Below are positions 49,278 to 58,360 of a stretch of DNA of 64,000 bases, piece by piece. The position numbers and the translations under genes were made by a program. A model generated the notes under the pieces. That model made no database searches and was not told where the DNA came from. It worked only from the letters and a program-made list of their open reading frames with translations. This DNA comes from Catellatospora bangladeshensis (GTDB lineage Bacteria > Actinomycetota > Actinomycetes > Mycobacteriales > Micromonosporaceae). The DNA is taken from positions 88,529 through 152,528 of the forward strand of contig NZ_BONF01000033.1 of NCBI RefSeq assembly GCF_016862575.1. The letters run 5' to 3'. Numbering within the stretch: position 1 is the first letter of the stretch; every line of letters begins with the position of its first letter.

Positions 49278-51963
49278 CACCCTGGCCGACCGGGCCGGGC
49301 TGGTCCTCGACTTCGCCGCCATCGACGCGGGCATGCTGGCCGTGGTCGGCGGCAAGGCCGCCAACCTGGGCGTGCTCACCCGCGCCGGGCTGCCCGTCCC
49401 GCCGGGCATGTGCCTGACCACGGAGGCATACCGGGTGGTAGCCGCGTCGGCGCACCTCGACGAGGTTCACGACGCGCTGGCGCGTACCGCCAAGGAGGAC
49501 GTGCCAGCGCTGACCGCGCTGGCGGGACGGGCCCGCGCGGCGCTGCTCGCCGCGCCCATCCCGGCGGAGATCGCCGACGCCGTCGCGGCCGGTTACGCCC
49601 GGCTCGGCGACACCGTGCCGGTGGCGGTGCGCTCCTCGGCCACCGCCGAGGACCTGCCGTTCGCCAGCTTCGCCGGGCAGCAGGACACCTACCTCAACGT
49701 CGTCGGCGAGGACGCGGTGCTCGACGCCGTACGCCGCTGCTGGGCGTCGCTGTGGACGGACCGGGCCGTCGTCTACCGGGCCGCCAACGGCATCGACGAC
49801 CGCACCGTGCGGCTGGCCGTGGTGGTGCAGCGCATGGTCGACTCGGCCGTGGCCGGGGTCATGTTCACCGCCAACCCGGTCACCGGCCACCGCCACCAGG
49901 CCGTCATCGATGCCAGCCCCGGCCTCGGCGAGGCCGTGGTTTCGGGCGCGGTCAACCCCGACCACTTCGTGGTGGACACCCCGCGCCGGGCCATCGTCGA
50001 CCGGCGCCTGGGCGACAAGCGGCTCGCGATCCGCTCGCTGCCCGGCGGCGGCACCGAGCACGTCACCCTCGACGGCGGAGCGGAGCAGGCATGCCTGTCC
50101 GACGCGCAGGTGCTGGCCCTGGCCGAGCTGGGCGAGCGGGTCGAGGCGCACTACGGCGCGCCGCAGGACACCGAGTGGGCGGTCGACGGCGACGGCACGC
50201 TGTGGCTGACCCAGGCCCGTCCGGTCACCACACTGTTCCCGCTGCCGGACCGGCCGCCCGCGTCCGGCGGGGACACCCGGGTCTACTTCTGCTTCAGCGT
50301 CGCGCAGGGCGTGTTCCGCCCGATCACGCCGATGGGCATGGCCGCGTTCCGGGTCATCGCCTCGGGCGGGGCGGGGCTGTTCGGGTTCCCGGTGGCCGAT
50401 CCGCTGGCCGGGCCGGCCGTGTTCGCCCCGGCGGGGCAGCGGGTGTTCCTCGACGTGACCACGGCGGTGCGCAGCACCATGGGCCGCACGCTCGTCCCGA
50501 AGGTCCTCGGGGTGATGGAGGCCCGCTCCGGCGAGGCGATCAGCAGCCTGTTCGGCGACCCGAGGCTGTCGAACACGCGCCGCTCGCGGCTGCCGTTCGT
50601 ACGCCGGGTGGGCCGGGTGGCGGTGAAGTACCGCATCCCGCTGCGGCTGCTGCGCACGCTGGCCAGGCCCGCGCGGGGCCTGGCCGACGTGGACGCCGTC
50701 GGCGGCGAGCTGGACCGGCTGCTCACCGTGCCGGAGGGCGCCACGGCCGCGCAGCGGCTGGACTTCGTGCAGCGCACCCTCCAGGCGGAGGTGGTGCACC
50801 TGGTGCCGCGGGTGATGCCGGTGGCCGCCGCCGGGTTCGTCGCGCTCGGCATCGCCGACCGGCTGCTCGGCGCGGACGCCGCCGTCGGCGACGTGCAGGC
50901 CGTGCTGCGGGGCATCCCCAACAACGTCACCACCGACATGGACCTGGAGCTGTGGGCGCTGGCCGTGCGGCTGCGCGCCGACGCGCCGTCCGCCGCGCTG
51001 TTCGGCGGGTCCACGGTGGACGAGCTGGCCCACCGGTATGCCGCGGCCACGATGCCGCCGGTGGCGCGCGACGGCATCGCCGCGTTCCTGGCGCGCTACG
51101 GACACCGCGCGGTGGCCGAGATCGACCTCGGCATGCCGCGCTGGTCCGACGACCCGCGCTACATCCTGGGCGTGCTCGCCAACTACCTGCGCATGGACCC
51201 CGGCGACCCGGCGGTGCTGACCCCGGACCGGCTGTTCGCGCAGGGCGCGGCCGAGGCCGAGGCCATGGTGGAAACCTTGGCGCAGCGCGCCTCGCGCCGG
51301 GGGCGGCTGCGCGGCAGGGCGGTCCGTACGCTGCTCGGCCGCGCCCGCGCCCTGGCCGGTGTGCGCGAGCTGCCGAAGTACTACATGGTGCGGGTGATCG
51401 CCGCATGCCGGGCGCAGCTCGCCCTGGTCGGGGCGGAGCTTGCCGCGGAAGGACGGCTGGCCGAGGCGGGCGACGTGTACTTCGTCGACCTCGCCGAGGC
51501 GCGCGCCGGGCTGGCCGGCGCCGACCTGCGGGACCTGGTCGCGCGGCGGCGCCAGGCGTACGACGACGAGCTGCGCCGCAGGCACATCCCCCGGGTGCTG
51601 CTGTCCGACGGCACCGAGCCCGGGGTGACCCCGGCCGCCGCCGCCGACGGCGCGCTGACCGGCACCCCGGCCTCGGCGGGGCAGGTCACCGGCGTCGCCC
51701 GGGTGATCATGGATCCGGTCGGCGCGCACCTGGAGCCCGGCGAGATCCTCGTCGCGCCGTCCACCGACCCCGGCTGGACCCCGCTGTTCCTCACGGCGGG
51801 CGGCCTGGTCATGGAGATGGGCGGGGCGAACTCGCACGGCGCGGTGGTGGCCCGCGAGTACGGCATCCCCGCGGTGGTCGGGGTGCCGGACGCGACGGGC
51901 CGGATCACCACCGGGCAGCTGATCACCGTCGACGGCGCGGCGGGCACCGTCACGCCGTCCTGA
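49249..51963 (+). CDS. PEP-synthase-family phosphotransferase, rifampin phosphotransferase-like
   Basis: 904 residues. N-terminal ATP-binding (PPDK_N/PEP synthase) domain (VVGGKAANLGVLTRAGLPVPPG, VAVRSSATAEDLPFASFAGQQDTYLNV, VVQRMVDSAVAGVMFTANPVTG, DGTLWLTQARPVTTL), a long middle domain, and the mobile phosphohistidine domain with His863 in MGGANSHGAVVAREYGIPAVVG. This order, with the His domain last, is that of rifampin phosphotransferase (Rph) rather than true PEP synthase, which has a PEP-binding barrel after it. Whether rifamycins or another compound is the substrate is not known. AGGAGG lies 7 bases before the ATG. Co-transcribed with and overlapping a MarR regulator. Confidence 0.87.
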   Translation: MSERTMPAADTLADRAGLVLDFAAIDAGMLAVVGGKAANLGVLTRAGLPVPPGMCLTTEAYRVVAASAHLDEVHDALARTAKEDVPALTALAGRARAALLAAPIPAEIADAVAAGYARLGDTVPVAVRSSATAEDLPFASFAGQQDTYLNVVGEDAVLDAVRRCWASLWTDRAVVYRAANGIDDRTVRLAVVVQRMVDSAVAGVMFTANPVTGHRHQAVIDASPGLGEAVVSGAVNPDHFVVDTPRRAIVDRRLGDKRLAIRSLPGGGTEHVTLDGGAEQACLSDAQVLALAELGERVEAHYGAPQDTEWAVDGDGTLWLTQARPVTTLFPLPDRPPASGGDTRVYFCFSVAQGVFRPITPMGMAAFRVIASGGAGLFGFPVADPLAGPAVFAPAGQRVFLDVTTAVRSTMGRTLVPKVLGVMEARSGEAISSLFGDPRLSNTRRSRLPFVRRVGRVAVKYRIPLRLLRTLARPARGLADVDAVGGELDRLLTVPEGATAAQRLDFVQRTLQAEVVHLVPRVMPVAAAGFVALGIADRLLGADAAVGDVQAVLRGIPNNVTTDMDLELWALAVRLRADAPSAALFGGSTVDELAHRYAAATMPPVARDGIAAFLARYGHRAVAEIDLGMPRWSDDPRYILGVLANYLRMDPGDPAVLTPDRLFAQGAAEAEAMVETLAQRASRRGRLRGRAVRTLLGRARALAGVRELPKYYMVRVIAACRAQLALVGAELAAEGRLAEAGDVYFVDLAEARAGLAGADLRDLVARRRQAYDDELRRRHIPRVLLSDGTEPGVTPAAAADGALTGTPASAGQVTGVARVIMDPVGAHLEPGEILVAPSTDPGWTPLFLTAGGLVMEMGGANSHGAVVAREYGIPAVVGVPDATGRITTGQLITVDGAAGTVTPS

Positions 51964-51978
51964 CCACCCTCCCCGAGG

Positions 51979-52009
51979 GGGCGGCCGTCCACCCCTGGTA
52001 CGGCCGCCC
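51979..52009. terminator. Hairpin downstream of the phosphotransferase gene
   Basis: GGGCGGCCGT and its complement pair around an 11-base loop, 15 bases after the stop and between convergent genes. Confidence 0.7.
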
Positions 52010-52059
52010 TGTCACCCCCGGGGGAAACCCCCGCCGTGACTCTGACGGACAGGACGGGT

Positions 52060-52557
52060 TCAGTGGCCGAGGGCGCGTTGCAACGCCCGGTAGATCTTGC
52101 CGAAGCGGGTGGCGTCGTCGCAGCGGATCAGCAGGATCTGGGTGGTGTCGGTCTCGGCCCAGATCTCGTAGATGGCGTTGCCCCGGTCGTAGCTGTCGTC
52201 GACCCGGTGCAGCGCCCACTCCCACACCAGCGGCACCAGCCCGACCACCAGCAGCAGCACCGCGACGAGCAGCAGCGTGTTGCGCGGGATGGGCAGCCGG
52301 CCCACCGCGGCGGCCAGCCTGGTCTCGCCGTACGCCGAGGCGGCCAGTCCCACCAGCGCGATCAGCCCGGCGACGGCGCTCAGCAGCATCAGGGTGTTGA
52401 GCACCCCGCGCCCGGCCGTGCGACGGCGGACGCGCCAGTCCGGGCGTTCCTGACGATGCCAGACGTAGCGCAGCTCGGCCAGCCGGAACCGGCGGCCCTC
52501 GATCTGCACGTACGTCGAGGTCACCGCCACCGTCTCGTCGCGGTAGTAGGTGAGCAC
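52060..52557 (-). CDS. DUF6232-like membrane protein
   Basis: 165 residues. N-terminal strand-rich part YYRDETVAVTSTYVQIEGRRFRLAELRYVWHRQ, two membrane segments (LMLLSAVAGLIALVGLAAS and TLLLVAVLLLVVGLVPLVW) and a C-terminal soluble part with TTQILLIRCDDATRFGKIYRALQRAL. Matches, from memory, the actinobacterial DUF6232 family of unknown function. The GTG has GGAGGGGAC upstream. Confidence 0.8.
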   Translation of the reverse strand: MLTYYRDETVAVTSTYVQIEGRRFRLAELRYVWHRQERPDWRVRRRTAGRGVLNTLMLLSAVAGLIALVGLAASAYGETRLAAAVGRLPIPRNTLLLVAVLLLVVGLVPLVWEWALHRVDDSYDRGNAIYEIWAETDTTQILLIRCDDATRFGKIYRALQRALGH

Positions 52558-52706
52558 GTCCCCTCCGACGCTTCAGCGTTCTCTAAGGGTCGCGCAGAGT
52601 GACGGAGTCGTACGTGAGTGAATATCACCGCCTCGGGCCGATCGTCCGGACCGGGCTGACCGTGGCGGGCGTGGCCGCCGGGCGCGGCTCCGACATACTG
52701 GTGGCC

Positions 52707-53057
52707 ATGTTCACGCTCGACGAAGCGCGCGCCCGCCTGGCGGAACTGCTGCCCCGGCTGGAGGAGCTGGTCGGCGTCCGCGCCGACCTGGCGGAGCTGC
52801 GGGCCGATCTGGACACCGGCGCGCAGAGCGAGCTGGGCGGCCTGGCCGAGGCCAAGGCGCTGGAGGCGCGGCTCTACGCCGGGCTGGAGGAGATCGCCGA
52901 GCAGGACATCGAGGTCAAGGGCTTCGCCCCGCTGCTGCTCGACTTCCCCGGCGAGCTGGACGGTCGCCCGGTGCGCTGGTGCTGGCTGGAGGGCGACACC
53001 GGCATCGACTGGTATCACCGCAGCGACACCGGCTTCGCCGGCCGCCGCCCCTGCTGA
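52707..53057 (+). CDS. DUF2203 family protein
   Basis: 116 residues. A helical N-terminal part (FTLDEARARLAELLPRLEEL) is followed by IEVKGFAPLLLDFPGELDGRPVRWCWLEGDTGIDWYHRSDTGFAGRRP, the well-conserved end of DUF2203. The function is unknown. The ATG at 52707 is chosen because CATACT lies 7 bases upstream with no Shine-Dalgarno (leaderless pattern); the longer frame to 52599 adds a non-conserved stretch. It converges on the GGDEF-EAL gene with a 4-base gap. Confidence 0.85.
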   Translation: MFTLDEARARLAELLPRLEELVGVRADLAELRADLDTGAQSELGGLAEAKALEARLYAGLEEIAEQDIEVKGFAPLLLDFPGELDGRPVRWCWLEGDTGIDWYHRSDTGFAGRRPC

Positions 53058-53061
53058 ACCG

Positions 53062-55335
53062 TCAGCGGGCGTTGCGGGCGCGGGCGGGCATCTGCTCCTG
53101 CGGGCGCAGCAGGAGCCCGGCCTGGGCCGCGGGCAGCGGGCGGGAGAGCAGGTAGCCCTGGCCGAGGCGGCAGCCGAGGCCGCGCAGCGTGGTGCGCTGC
53201 TCCTCGGTCTCGATGCCCTCGGCGATGGCGACCAGGCCGAGCGAGTCGGCGATGGCCAGGATCGCCCGCACGATGCTGATGTCGAGGTGGCCGCCGGTGA
53301 CGCCGCTGACGAACGACTTGTCGATCTTCAGGATCTCGATCGGCAGGCGCTTCAGGTAGGACAGGTTCGAGTACGCAGTGCCGAAGTCGTCCAGCACCAG
53401 GTGCACCCCGGCCGCGCCGAGCGCGGAGGCGTACTGGGTGACCTCGTGGCGCAGGTAGCTGTGCTCGGTGATCTCCAGCCAGATGTCGGCGGGGTGCAGC
53501 CCGGCGGCGCGGATGACGCCGAGGGTGCGCTCGGCCGCGTGGGCCTGGTGCAGCTGCACGGGCGACAGGTTGACGCTCATGCCCAGGCCGCGGCCCTCGG
53601 GCAGCCGGTGCCACTGGGCGAGCTGGCGGCAGGCCTGCTCCATGACCCACTGCCCGATCTCGACGATCGCGCCGCTCTCCTCGGCCAGCGGGATGAACAC
53701 GTCGGGCGGCACGTTGCCGTGGTGCGGGTGGGTCCAGCGCAGCAGCGCCTCGAAGGCGACGATGGCCCGGCTGTCCAGCGCGAAGATCGGCTGGTACGCC
53801 AGGTGCAGCTGGCCGCGGTCACGGGCGAGCAGCAGCTCGGAGCGCAGGTCCAGGCGGTCCCGGGAGCGGTGCGAGGCGTCCTCGTCGAACACCTCGACCT
53901 GGCCGCTGCCGCGGCCCTTGGCCACGTACATGGCGGCGTCGGCGTCGCGCAGCATGGCGCTGGGCGTGGCGCGGCCGCGTACACCGAGCACGCCGCCGAT
54001 GCTGCAGGAGACGTGCACCCGCTCGCCGCTGACCGTGAACAGGTCGTTGAGGTCGGCGCAGACGCGGCCGCCGACCTCGGCGACCTCGGCGAGCTGCTTG
54101 ATCCGGTCGAGCACGATGACGAACTCGTCGCCACCGAAGCGGGCGAGCAGGTCCTCGGGCCGTATGCCGTGCCGCAGCCGGTCGGCGACCTGGAGCAGCA
54201 GCTCGTCGCCGGCCTCGTGGCCGAGCAGGTCGTTGACCGACTTGAACCCGTCCAGGTCGCAGAACAGCACGCCGACCCGGGACGGGTCCTCGGCGCTCAG
54301 CAGCCGGTCCAGGTGGGACACCAGGGCGCTGCGGTTGGCCAGGCCGGTGAGCGGGTCGCGGGTGGCCCGCTCGGCGAGCGTGCGGTACAGCTCGGCGTTG
54401 GTCAGCGCGACGCCGAGATGGTTGCCGAAGATCGTCATTATCTCCAGGGTGCCGCGGGCGAACGGCCGGGGCCGCTCACGCCCGGCGTAGAGCAGCGCGG
54501 TCGGCCCGTTCTCGCAGGAGACGGCGACCCGCAGCACCTCGGCCAGGCCGGCGCCGCAGCCGGGCGGCTCGTCGACGGCGGCGGCCGGGCGCGGCCAGCC
54601 CTGCACCTGCTCCGCGGGCAGCCCGCGGTGGGCGCGCAGCTGCGCCTGGGTGCCCTCGACGGTCACCACCCAGGTCCGGTCGGCGCGGGTGAGCCGGCGC
54701 AGCAGGTCGGCGGCGGCGTCCAGCAGCGGCTCGGCCTCCAGGTGCCGGGTGAGCAGGTGGCCGAAGTGGGCGAGCTGCTCGATGGTGGCGTTGTGCTCGC
54801 GCTCCTGCAGCGCCAGGTGCAGGCGGCCCGCGACCGACGAAAGGATGCGCAGGTCGGACACGGTGAACTTCCGGTCGCTGGTGCGGAACAGGATGAGCAG
54901 GGTGTCGGCGTAGGGGTCGCCGGACAGCGGGATCCAGGCCGCCGAGCGGATGCCGAGCCGGCTCACCGAGCCGGGCGCGTCCGCGCCGCGCACGCCGCCG
55001 CCGACGGCCACCGGGACGGCCCCGGACAGCGCGGCCAGGGCCGACTCACCGGCCGCCCAGCCGTCGGTGAAGCCGGGGTCGTCCTCGGGCAGCCCGCACG
55101 ACCCGGTCACCACGAGCCGGTCGCCGGCCAGCTGAGCCATGCAGACCACGTCCGTGAAGAAGACGTCGGACAGGACGGCGAGCAGGTCCTCCATCAGCTC
55201 GTCCGGGCCGCCGGGCTGGCCGAGCAGCGCGAGCAGCTGGATGAGGCGGGTGGTGTCGCGGTACGCGTCGCGCGCCGCCTCGGACGCGGCGGCCAGCTGC
55301 CGTTTCAGCTCCTGGACCTCGTCGTCGCCGGTCAC
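53062..55335 (-). CDS. GAF-GGDEF-EAL protein (bifunctional cyclic-di-GMP turnover candidate)
   Basis: 757 residues. Two GAF-like sensor regions (about residues 25-180 and 185-330) precede a GGDEF domain with the intact motif at 401-405 and the RPED product-inhibition site at 392-395. An EAL domain has EAL at 529-531 and intact EITEHSY, DDFGTAYSNLSYLK, KIDKSFV, AEGIETEEQ and QGYLLSRP segments. Both synthesis and breakdown of cyclic-di-GMP are therefore possible. The start GTG is 8 bases after the FIST gene stop, so the pair is one unit. No membrane segment, so it acts in the cytosol. Confidence 0.93.
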   Translation of the reverse strand: MTGDDEVQELKRQLAAASEAARDAYRDTTRLIQLLALLGQPGGPDELMEDLLAVLSDVFFTDVVCMAQLAGDRLVVTGSCGLPEDDPGFTDGWAAGESALAALSGAVPVAVGGGVRGADAPGSVSRLGIRSAAWIPLSGDPYADTLLILFRTSDRKFTVSDLRILSSVAGRLHLALQEREHNATIEQLAHFGHLLTRHLEAEPLLDAAADLLRRLTRADRTWVVTVEGTQAQLRAHRGLPAEQVQGWPRPAAAVDEPPGCGAGLAEVLRVAVSCENGPTALLYAGRERPRPFARGTLEIMTIFGNHLGVALTNAELYRTLAERATRDPLTGLANRSALVSHLDRLLSAEDPSRVGVLFCDLDGFKSVNDLLGHEAGDELLLQVADRLRHGIRPEDLLARFGGDEFVIVLDRIKQLAEVAEVGGRVCADLNDLFTVSGERVHVSCSIGGVLGVRGRATPSAMLRDADAAMYVAKGRGSGQVEVFDEDASHRSRDRLDLRSELLLARDRGQLHLAYQPIFALDSRAIVAFEALLRWTHPHHGNVPPDVFIPLAEESGAIVEIGQWVMEQACRQLAQWHRLPEGRGLGMSVNLSPVQLHQAHAAERTLGVIRAAGLHPADIWLEITEHSYLRHEVTQYASALGAAGVHLVLDDFGTAYSNLSYLKRLPIEILKIDKSFVSGVTGGHLDISIVRAILAIADSLGLVAIAEGIETEEQRTTLRGLGCRLGQGYLLSRPLPAAQAGLLLRPQEQMPARARNAR

Positions 55336-55343
55336 GGGCGCCC

Positions 55344-56558
55344 TCACAGCGCGATCGCGGTCAGCGTGGCGTTGTGGTATCCGGCGACCCGGGTGGTCCG
55401 GGCGAACTCGCCGTAGGTGTAGAAGCCGAACGTGGTGACGTCGCCCGCGGCGGCCTGGATGCGGGCGGCCTCCACGGGGCCGCGCTCGGCCAGCACGTCC
55501 AGGCGGGCCACGCAGCTGAACGCGAGCAGCACCGCGGCGTCGCGGCCGGCCACCGCCTGCTCGACCACGTCCTCGGTGACCCGCAGCAGGTCGTCGGGGG
55601 CGCAGGCGACGATCTGGACCGGCGCGTACGGCGGCAGCGGCGTGAACGAGCGCAGCCGCCCCTCGGGGTCGATGTACGCGCCCCGGATGAGCTTGCTCCC
55701 GTCCGGCTCGATCAGGCCGAACGCGTACGCCGACAGGTAGCCGGGGGCGGGCCGGACCAGGCCGGGCCGCTCGTAGTTGACGTCGTCGTGGAAGTGCTCC
55801 CGGAACACCTCGGCCGCGGGCCGCCCCGCGATCTCCTCGATGACCAGGCCGTCCGATCTGGTCACCAGCAGCGGCAGGCTCACGTCGTGCCAGCCGTGCT
55901 CGGCGACGACGGTGAGCGGGTGCGGGGCGGCGATCCACACCGCGGTCGCGCCGCCGTCGGTGTACACCTGGTCGCCCTCGAAGACGCAGGTCCGCACGAG
56001 CAGCCGGTCGTCGCCCGCGCCGCCGCCGACCACCGGCACGGCCGCGCCCACCACCTTGTGCACGCCGTTGAGCAGCTCCTGCTGGTGCCCGGCCAGCCCG
56101 GTGGTGAGCAGCAGCACCGCGGCGTGCGCGGACGGCTCGGGTCCGGCCGCCGCGCGCGCGGCGCGGGCCAGGCGCTGCCCGGCGGCGACCGGCTCGTCGC
56201 GGACCCCGGTGACCGAGGCGACGCCGAACCGGTACGGCCCGGCGCTGAGGGCGAGCACCGACACCCCGATGCCGGGCGTGATCAGGCGGCCGTCGTGGAA
56301 CTGCCCGCTGGTGGTGCAGCCGACCAGCGGCGCCTGCCCGGTCTCGCCGCGCACCGCGTGCAGTAGGGCGATCAGGTCGTAGGAGACGGAGGCGTACACG
56401 ATGAACAGGGCGGCGGGCTGTCCGCCGAGCCCGGCCACCGCGGCGCGCACGGCCGCCCCGCCCGCCTCGGCCGGGTCCGCGGACTCGCTGAAGCCCACAC
56501 CCGCCCGCAGCCGCGTGTCCGGCTGCGATGTCACGGAAACGTGATCGAGCCGCCTCAC
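55344..56558 (-). CDS. FIST domain sensor protein
   Basis: 404 residues with FIST N (LRAGVGFSESADPAEAGGAAVRAAVAGLG, FIVYASVSYDLIALLHAVRGE, PLVGCTTSGQFHDGRLITPGIGV) and FIST C (YEVFREHFHDDVN-like region; GYLSAYAFGLIEPDGSKLIRGAY) domains. FIST proteins are proposed small-ligand sensors, possibly for amino acids. It is directly upstream of the GGDEF-EAL gene in one transcription unit and downstream of an AspT-type transporter gene, so it likely feeds a ligand signal to the cyclase/phosphodiesterase. The GTG at 56558 follows TATCGT by 6 bases (leaderless); a second GTG is at 56534. Confidence 0.88.
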   Translation of the reverse strand: MRRLDHVSVTSQPDTRLRAGVGFSESADPAEAGGAAVRAAVAGLGGQPAALFIVYASVSYDLIALLHAVRGETGQAPLVGCTTSGQFHDGRLITPGIGVSVLALSAGPYRFGVASVTGVRDEPVAAGQRLARAARAAAGPEPSAHAAVLLLTTGLAGHQQELLNGVHKVVGAAVPVVGGGAGDDRLLVRTCVFEGDQVYTDGGATAVWIAAPHPLTVVAEHGWHDVSLPLLVTRSDGLVIEEIAGRPAAEVFREHFHDDVNYERPGLVRPAPGYLSAYAFGLIEPDGSKLIRGAYIDPEGRLRSFTPLPPYAPVQIVACAPDDLLRVTEDVVEQAVAGRDAAVLLAFSCVARLDVLAERGPVEAARIQAAAGDVTTFGFYTYGEFARTTRVAGYHNATLTAIAL

Positions 56559-56605
56559 ACAGTGACGATAACGCGGCGGCGGGCCGCTCAGCCAAGGATC
56601 TTGGC

Positions 56606-58297
56606 TCAAGGCAGTGCCCCGGCCAGGGCCACGATGACCGGTCCGAGCAGCGGCAGGATCACCGCGGAGAAGGCGTACACGATGGTGTAGGACAGCAGCG
56701 GGGTGTTGTTGCCCGCCTCCTTCTGCGCCCCGGTCACGGCCGGGGTGCTGCACTGCTGGCCCGCGATCACCCCGGCGACCAGCGGCGCGGGCAGGTGCAT
56801 CAGCTTCACCGCGACCCACACGCTCAGCAGCGCGGGGATCGCCGTAACCAGCACCGCCACCACCGGCAGCAGCACGCCGTACTGCTTGATCAGGACCAGC
56901 GCGGAGGGCCCGGCGCTGAGCCCGACCGCGCAGACGAAGGTGGCCAGCCCGAACTGGCTGATCATCTGCGCGGCGGCCGGATGGTACTGCCCGTAGGTCG
57001 GGCGGCGCGCCCGCAGCCAGCCGCAGAACAGCCCGGTGAACAGGCAGCCGCCGCCGATCCCGAGCGACAGCGGCACCCCGCCCGCCGACACCGTCAGCTG
57101 CCCGAGCAGCAGCCCGGCGACGACGCCCAGCGAGATGAAGCTCAGGTCCGCCTTGACCGAGGCGTCCACGCGCACGCCGAGCCGGGACGCGTGCGCGGCG
57201 AGGTCGGCCGCGGCCCCGGTCAGCCGCAGCGTGTCGCCGGGGCTCACCCCGGTGTACGGCTTGACCGGCAGCTCGTGCTCCATCCGGGAGACGCCCGTGA
57301 TGAACACCCCGTGCCGGTCCTTCAGCGGGATCTCCTCGTGCAGCCGGTCCAGCGTCCAGCCGCGGAAGCGCGGGTCGGTGATGACGACGTCGGCCGTCTC
57401 CAGGGTCATCGGGTGGCCGCCCCGGCCCAGCGTCTCCGGGCCCAGCACGTGCTCGCCGTGCAGCAGCGCCGACCGGTGGCCCACGACCAGCACGTGGTCG
57501 CCGGTGCGCAGCACGGTCTCGGGGCCGTGCACGACGATGTCCTCGCCCCGGCGCAGCCGCTCCACCGCCGCCTCCGCGCCCAGCGCCTGCTCGGCGGTGG
57601 CGACGGTCATGCCGTCGGCGGCGGTGATCCGGAAGATCCGCCCCACGAAGCCGGGCAGCGCCGCGACCGAGCCCTCCGGGCGGTCCCCGCCGCCCAGCTC
57701 CTCCCACAGCCGGGCCGCCTCGTCGCGCATGCCCACCCGCATCAGCAGCGGCACGCCCTGCGCGGTGAGCAGCACGATCGTGATCAGGCTGAAGATGTAG
57801 ACCACCGAGTACGCCGTGGCGAGGTTCGCCTGCAGCTGGTGGATCTGCGCCGGGGGAAGGTTCAGCGCGCCGAGCGCCTCGCCCGCGGTGCCGAGCGTCG
57901 ACGACGACGTGGTGCCCCCGGCCAGCAGCCCGGCCGCCGTGCCCCGGTCCAGTCCCATCAGCACGGTGGCCAGGCAGGTCAGCGCGATCAGGGTGATCAT
58001 CTGGATGGCGGTGAACACGGCGTAGCGCAGCGCCTTGCGGTTCAGGCTCGCGAAGAACGACGGCCCCGCCATGTAGCCGAGGGTGTAGATGAACAGTGCG
58101 AACGCGACGTTGCGCAGCTCCGGGTCGAGCGTGACGCCGAGCTGGCCGATGATCAGCGCGACCAGCAGGGTGCCCGCGATGCCGCCGAGGCTGAGCTTCC
58201 AGACGCGCAGCCTGCCGAGCGCGAAGCCCAGCCCGAGGCAGACGAACAGAGCCAGCCCCGGAGTGCTGCGCAACAGTTCGGTGACCCTGTCGAGCAC
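56606..58297 (-). CDS. AspT/YidE-type membrane transporter with two RCK_C domains
   Basis: 563 residues. Five hydrophobic segments (from LALFVCLGLGFALGRL), a cytosolic middle with two TrkA/RCK C-type domains (GRIFRITAADGMTVA.. and ADVVITDPRFRGWTL..), and five more segments (SLGVVAGLLLGQLTV to VILPLLGPVIVAL) in the aspartate:alanine exchanger layout. The repeated GTTSSSTLGTAGEAL and GQQCSTPAVTGAQKE motifs are the substrate-site hairpins. The substrate is likely an organic or amino acid anion, not proved. GTG 58297 has GGAG upstream; the frame is open to GTG 58333, with TAATAT before it. It is followed by the FIST gene after 47 bases. Confidence 0.87.
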   Translation of the reverse strand: MLDRVTELLRSTPGLALFVCLGLGFALGRLRVWKLSLGGIAGTLLVALIIGQLGVTLDPELRNVAFALFIYTLGYMAGPSFFASLNRKALRYAVFTAIQMITLIALTCLATVLMGLDRGTAAGLLAGGTTSSSTLGTAGEALGALNLPPAQIHQLQANLATAYSVVYIFSLITIVLLTAQGVPLLMRVGMRDEAARLWEELGGGDRPEGSVAALPGFVGRIFRITAADGMTVATAEQALGAEAAVERLRRGEDIVVHGPETVLRTGDHVLVVGHRSALLHGEHVLGPETLGRGGHPMTLETADVVITDPRFRGWTLDRLHEEIPLKDRHGVFITGVSRMEHELPVKPYTGVSPGDTLRLTGAAADLAAHASRLGVRVDASVKADLSFISLGVVAGLLLGQLTVSAGGVPLSLGIGGGCLFTGLFCGWLRARRPTYGQYHPAAAQMISQFGLATFVCAVGLSAGPSALVLIKQYGVLLPVVAVLVTAIPALLSVWVAVKLMHLPAPLVAGVIAGQQCSTPAVTGAQKEAGNNTPLLSYTIVYAFSAVILPLLGPVIVALAGALP

Positions 58298-58360
58298 CGC
58301 GCACGCTCCACTCTGTCCCGAGGCTGAGGCCACCTCATATTAGGACAAAGCGGATCAGGG

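Noticed and set aside
49410..52400. 996-codon plus-strand frame overlapping the phosphotransferase gene
   Set aside because: Arg/Gly/Ala-rich shadow in a second frame; the 904-residue frame has all catalytic motifs and a good ribosome site.
52599..52706. N-terminal extension of the DUF2203 protein from 52599
   Set aside because: The extra residues are not like the family, and a leaderless-type CATACT element lies inside this stretch.
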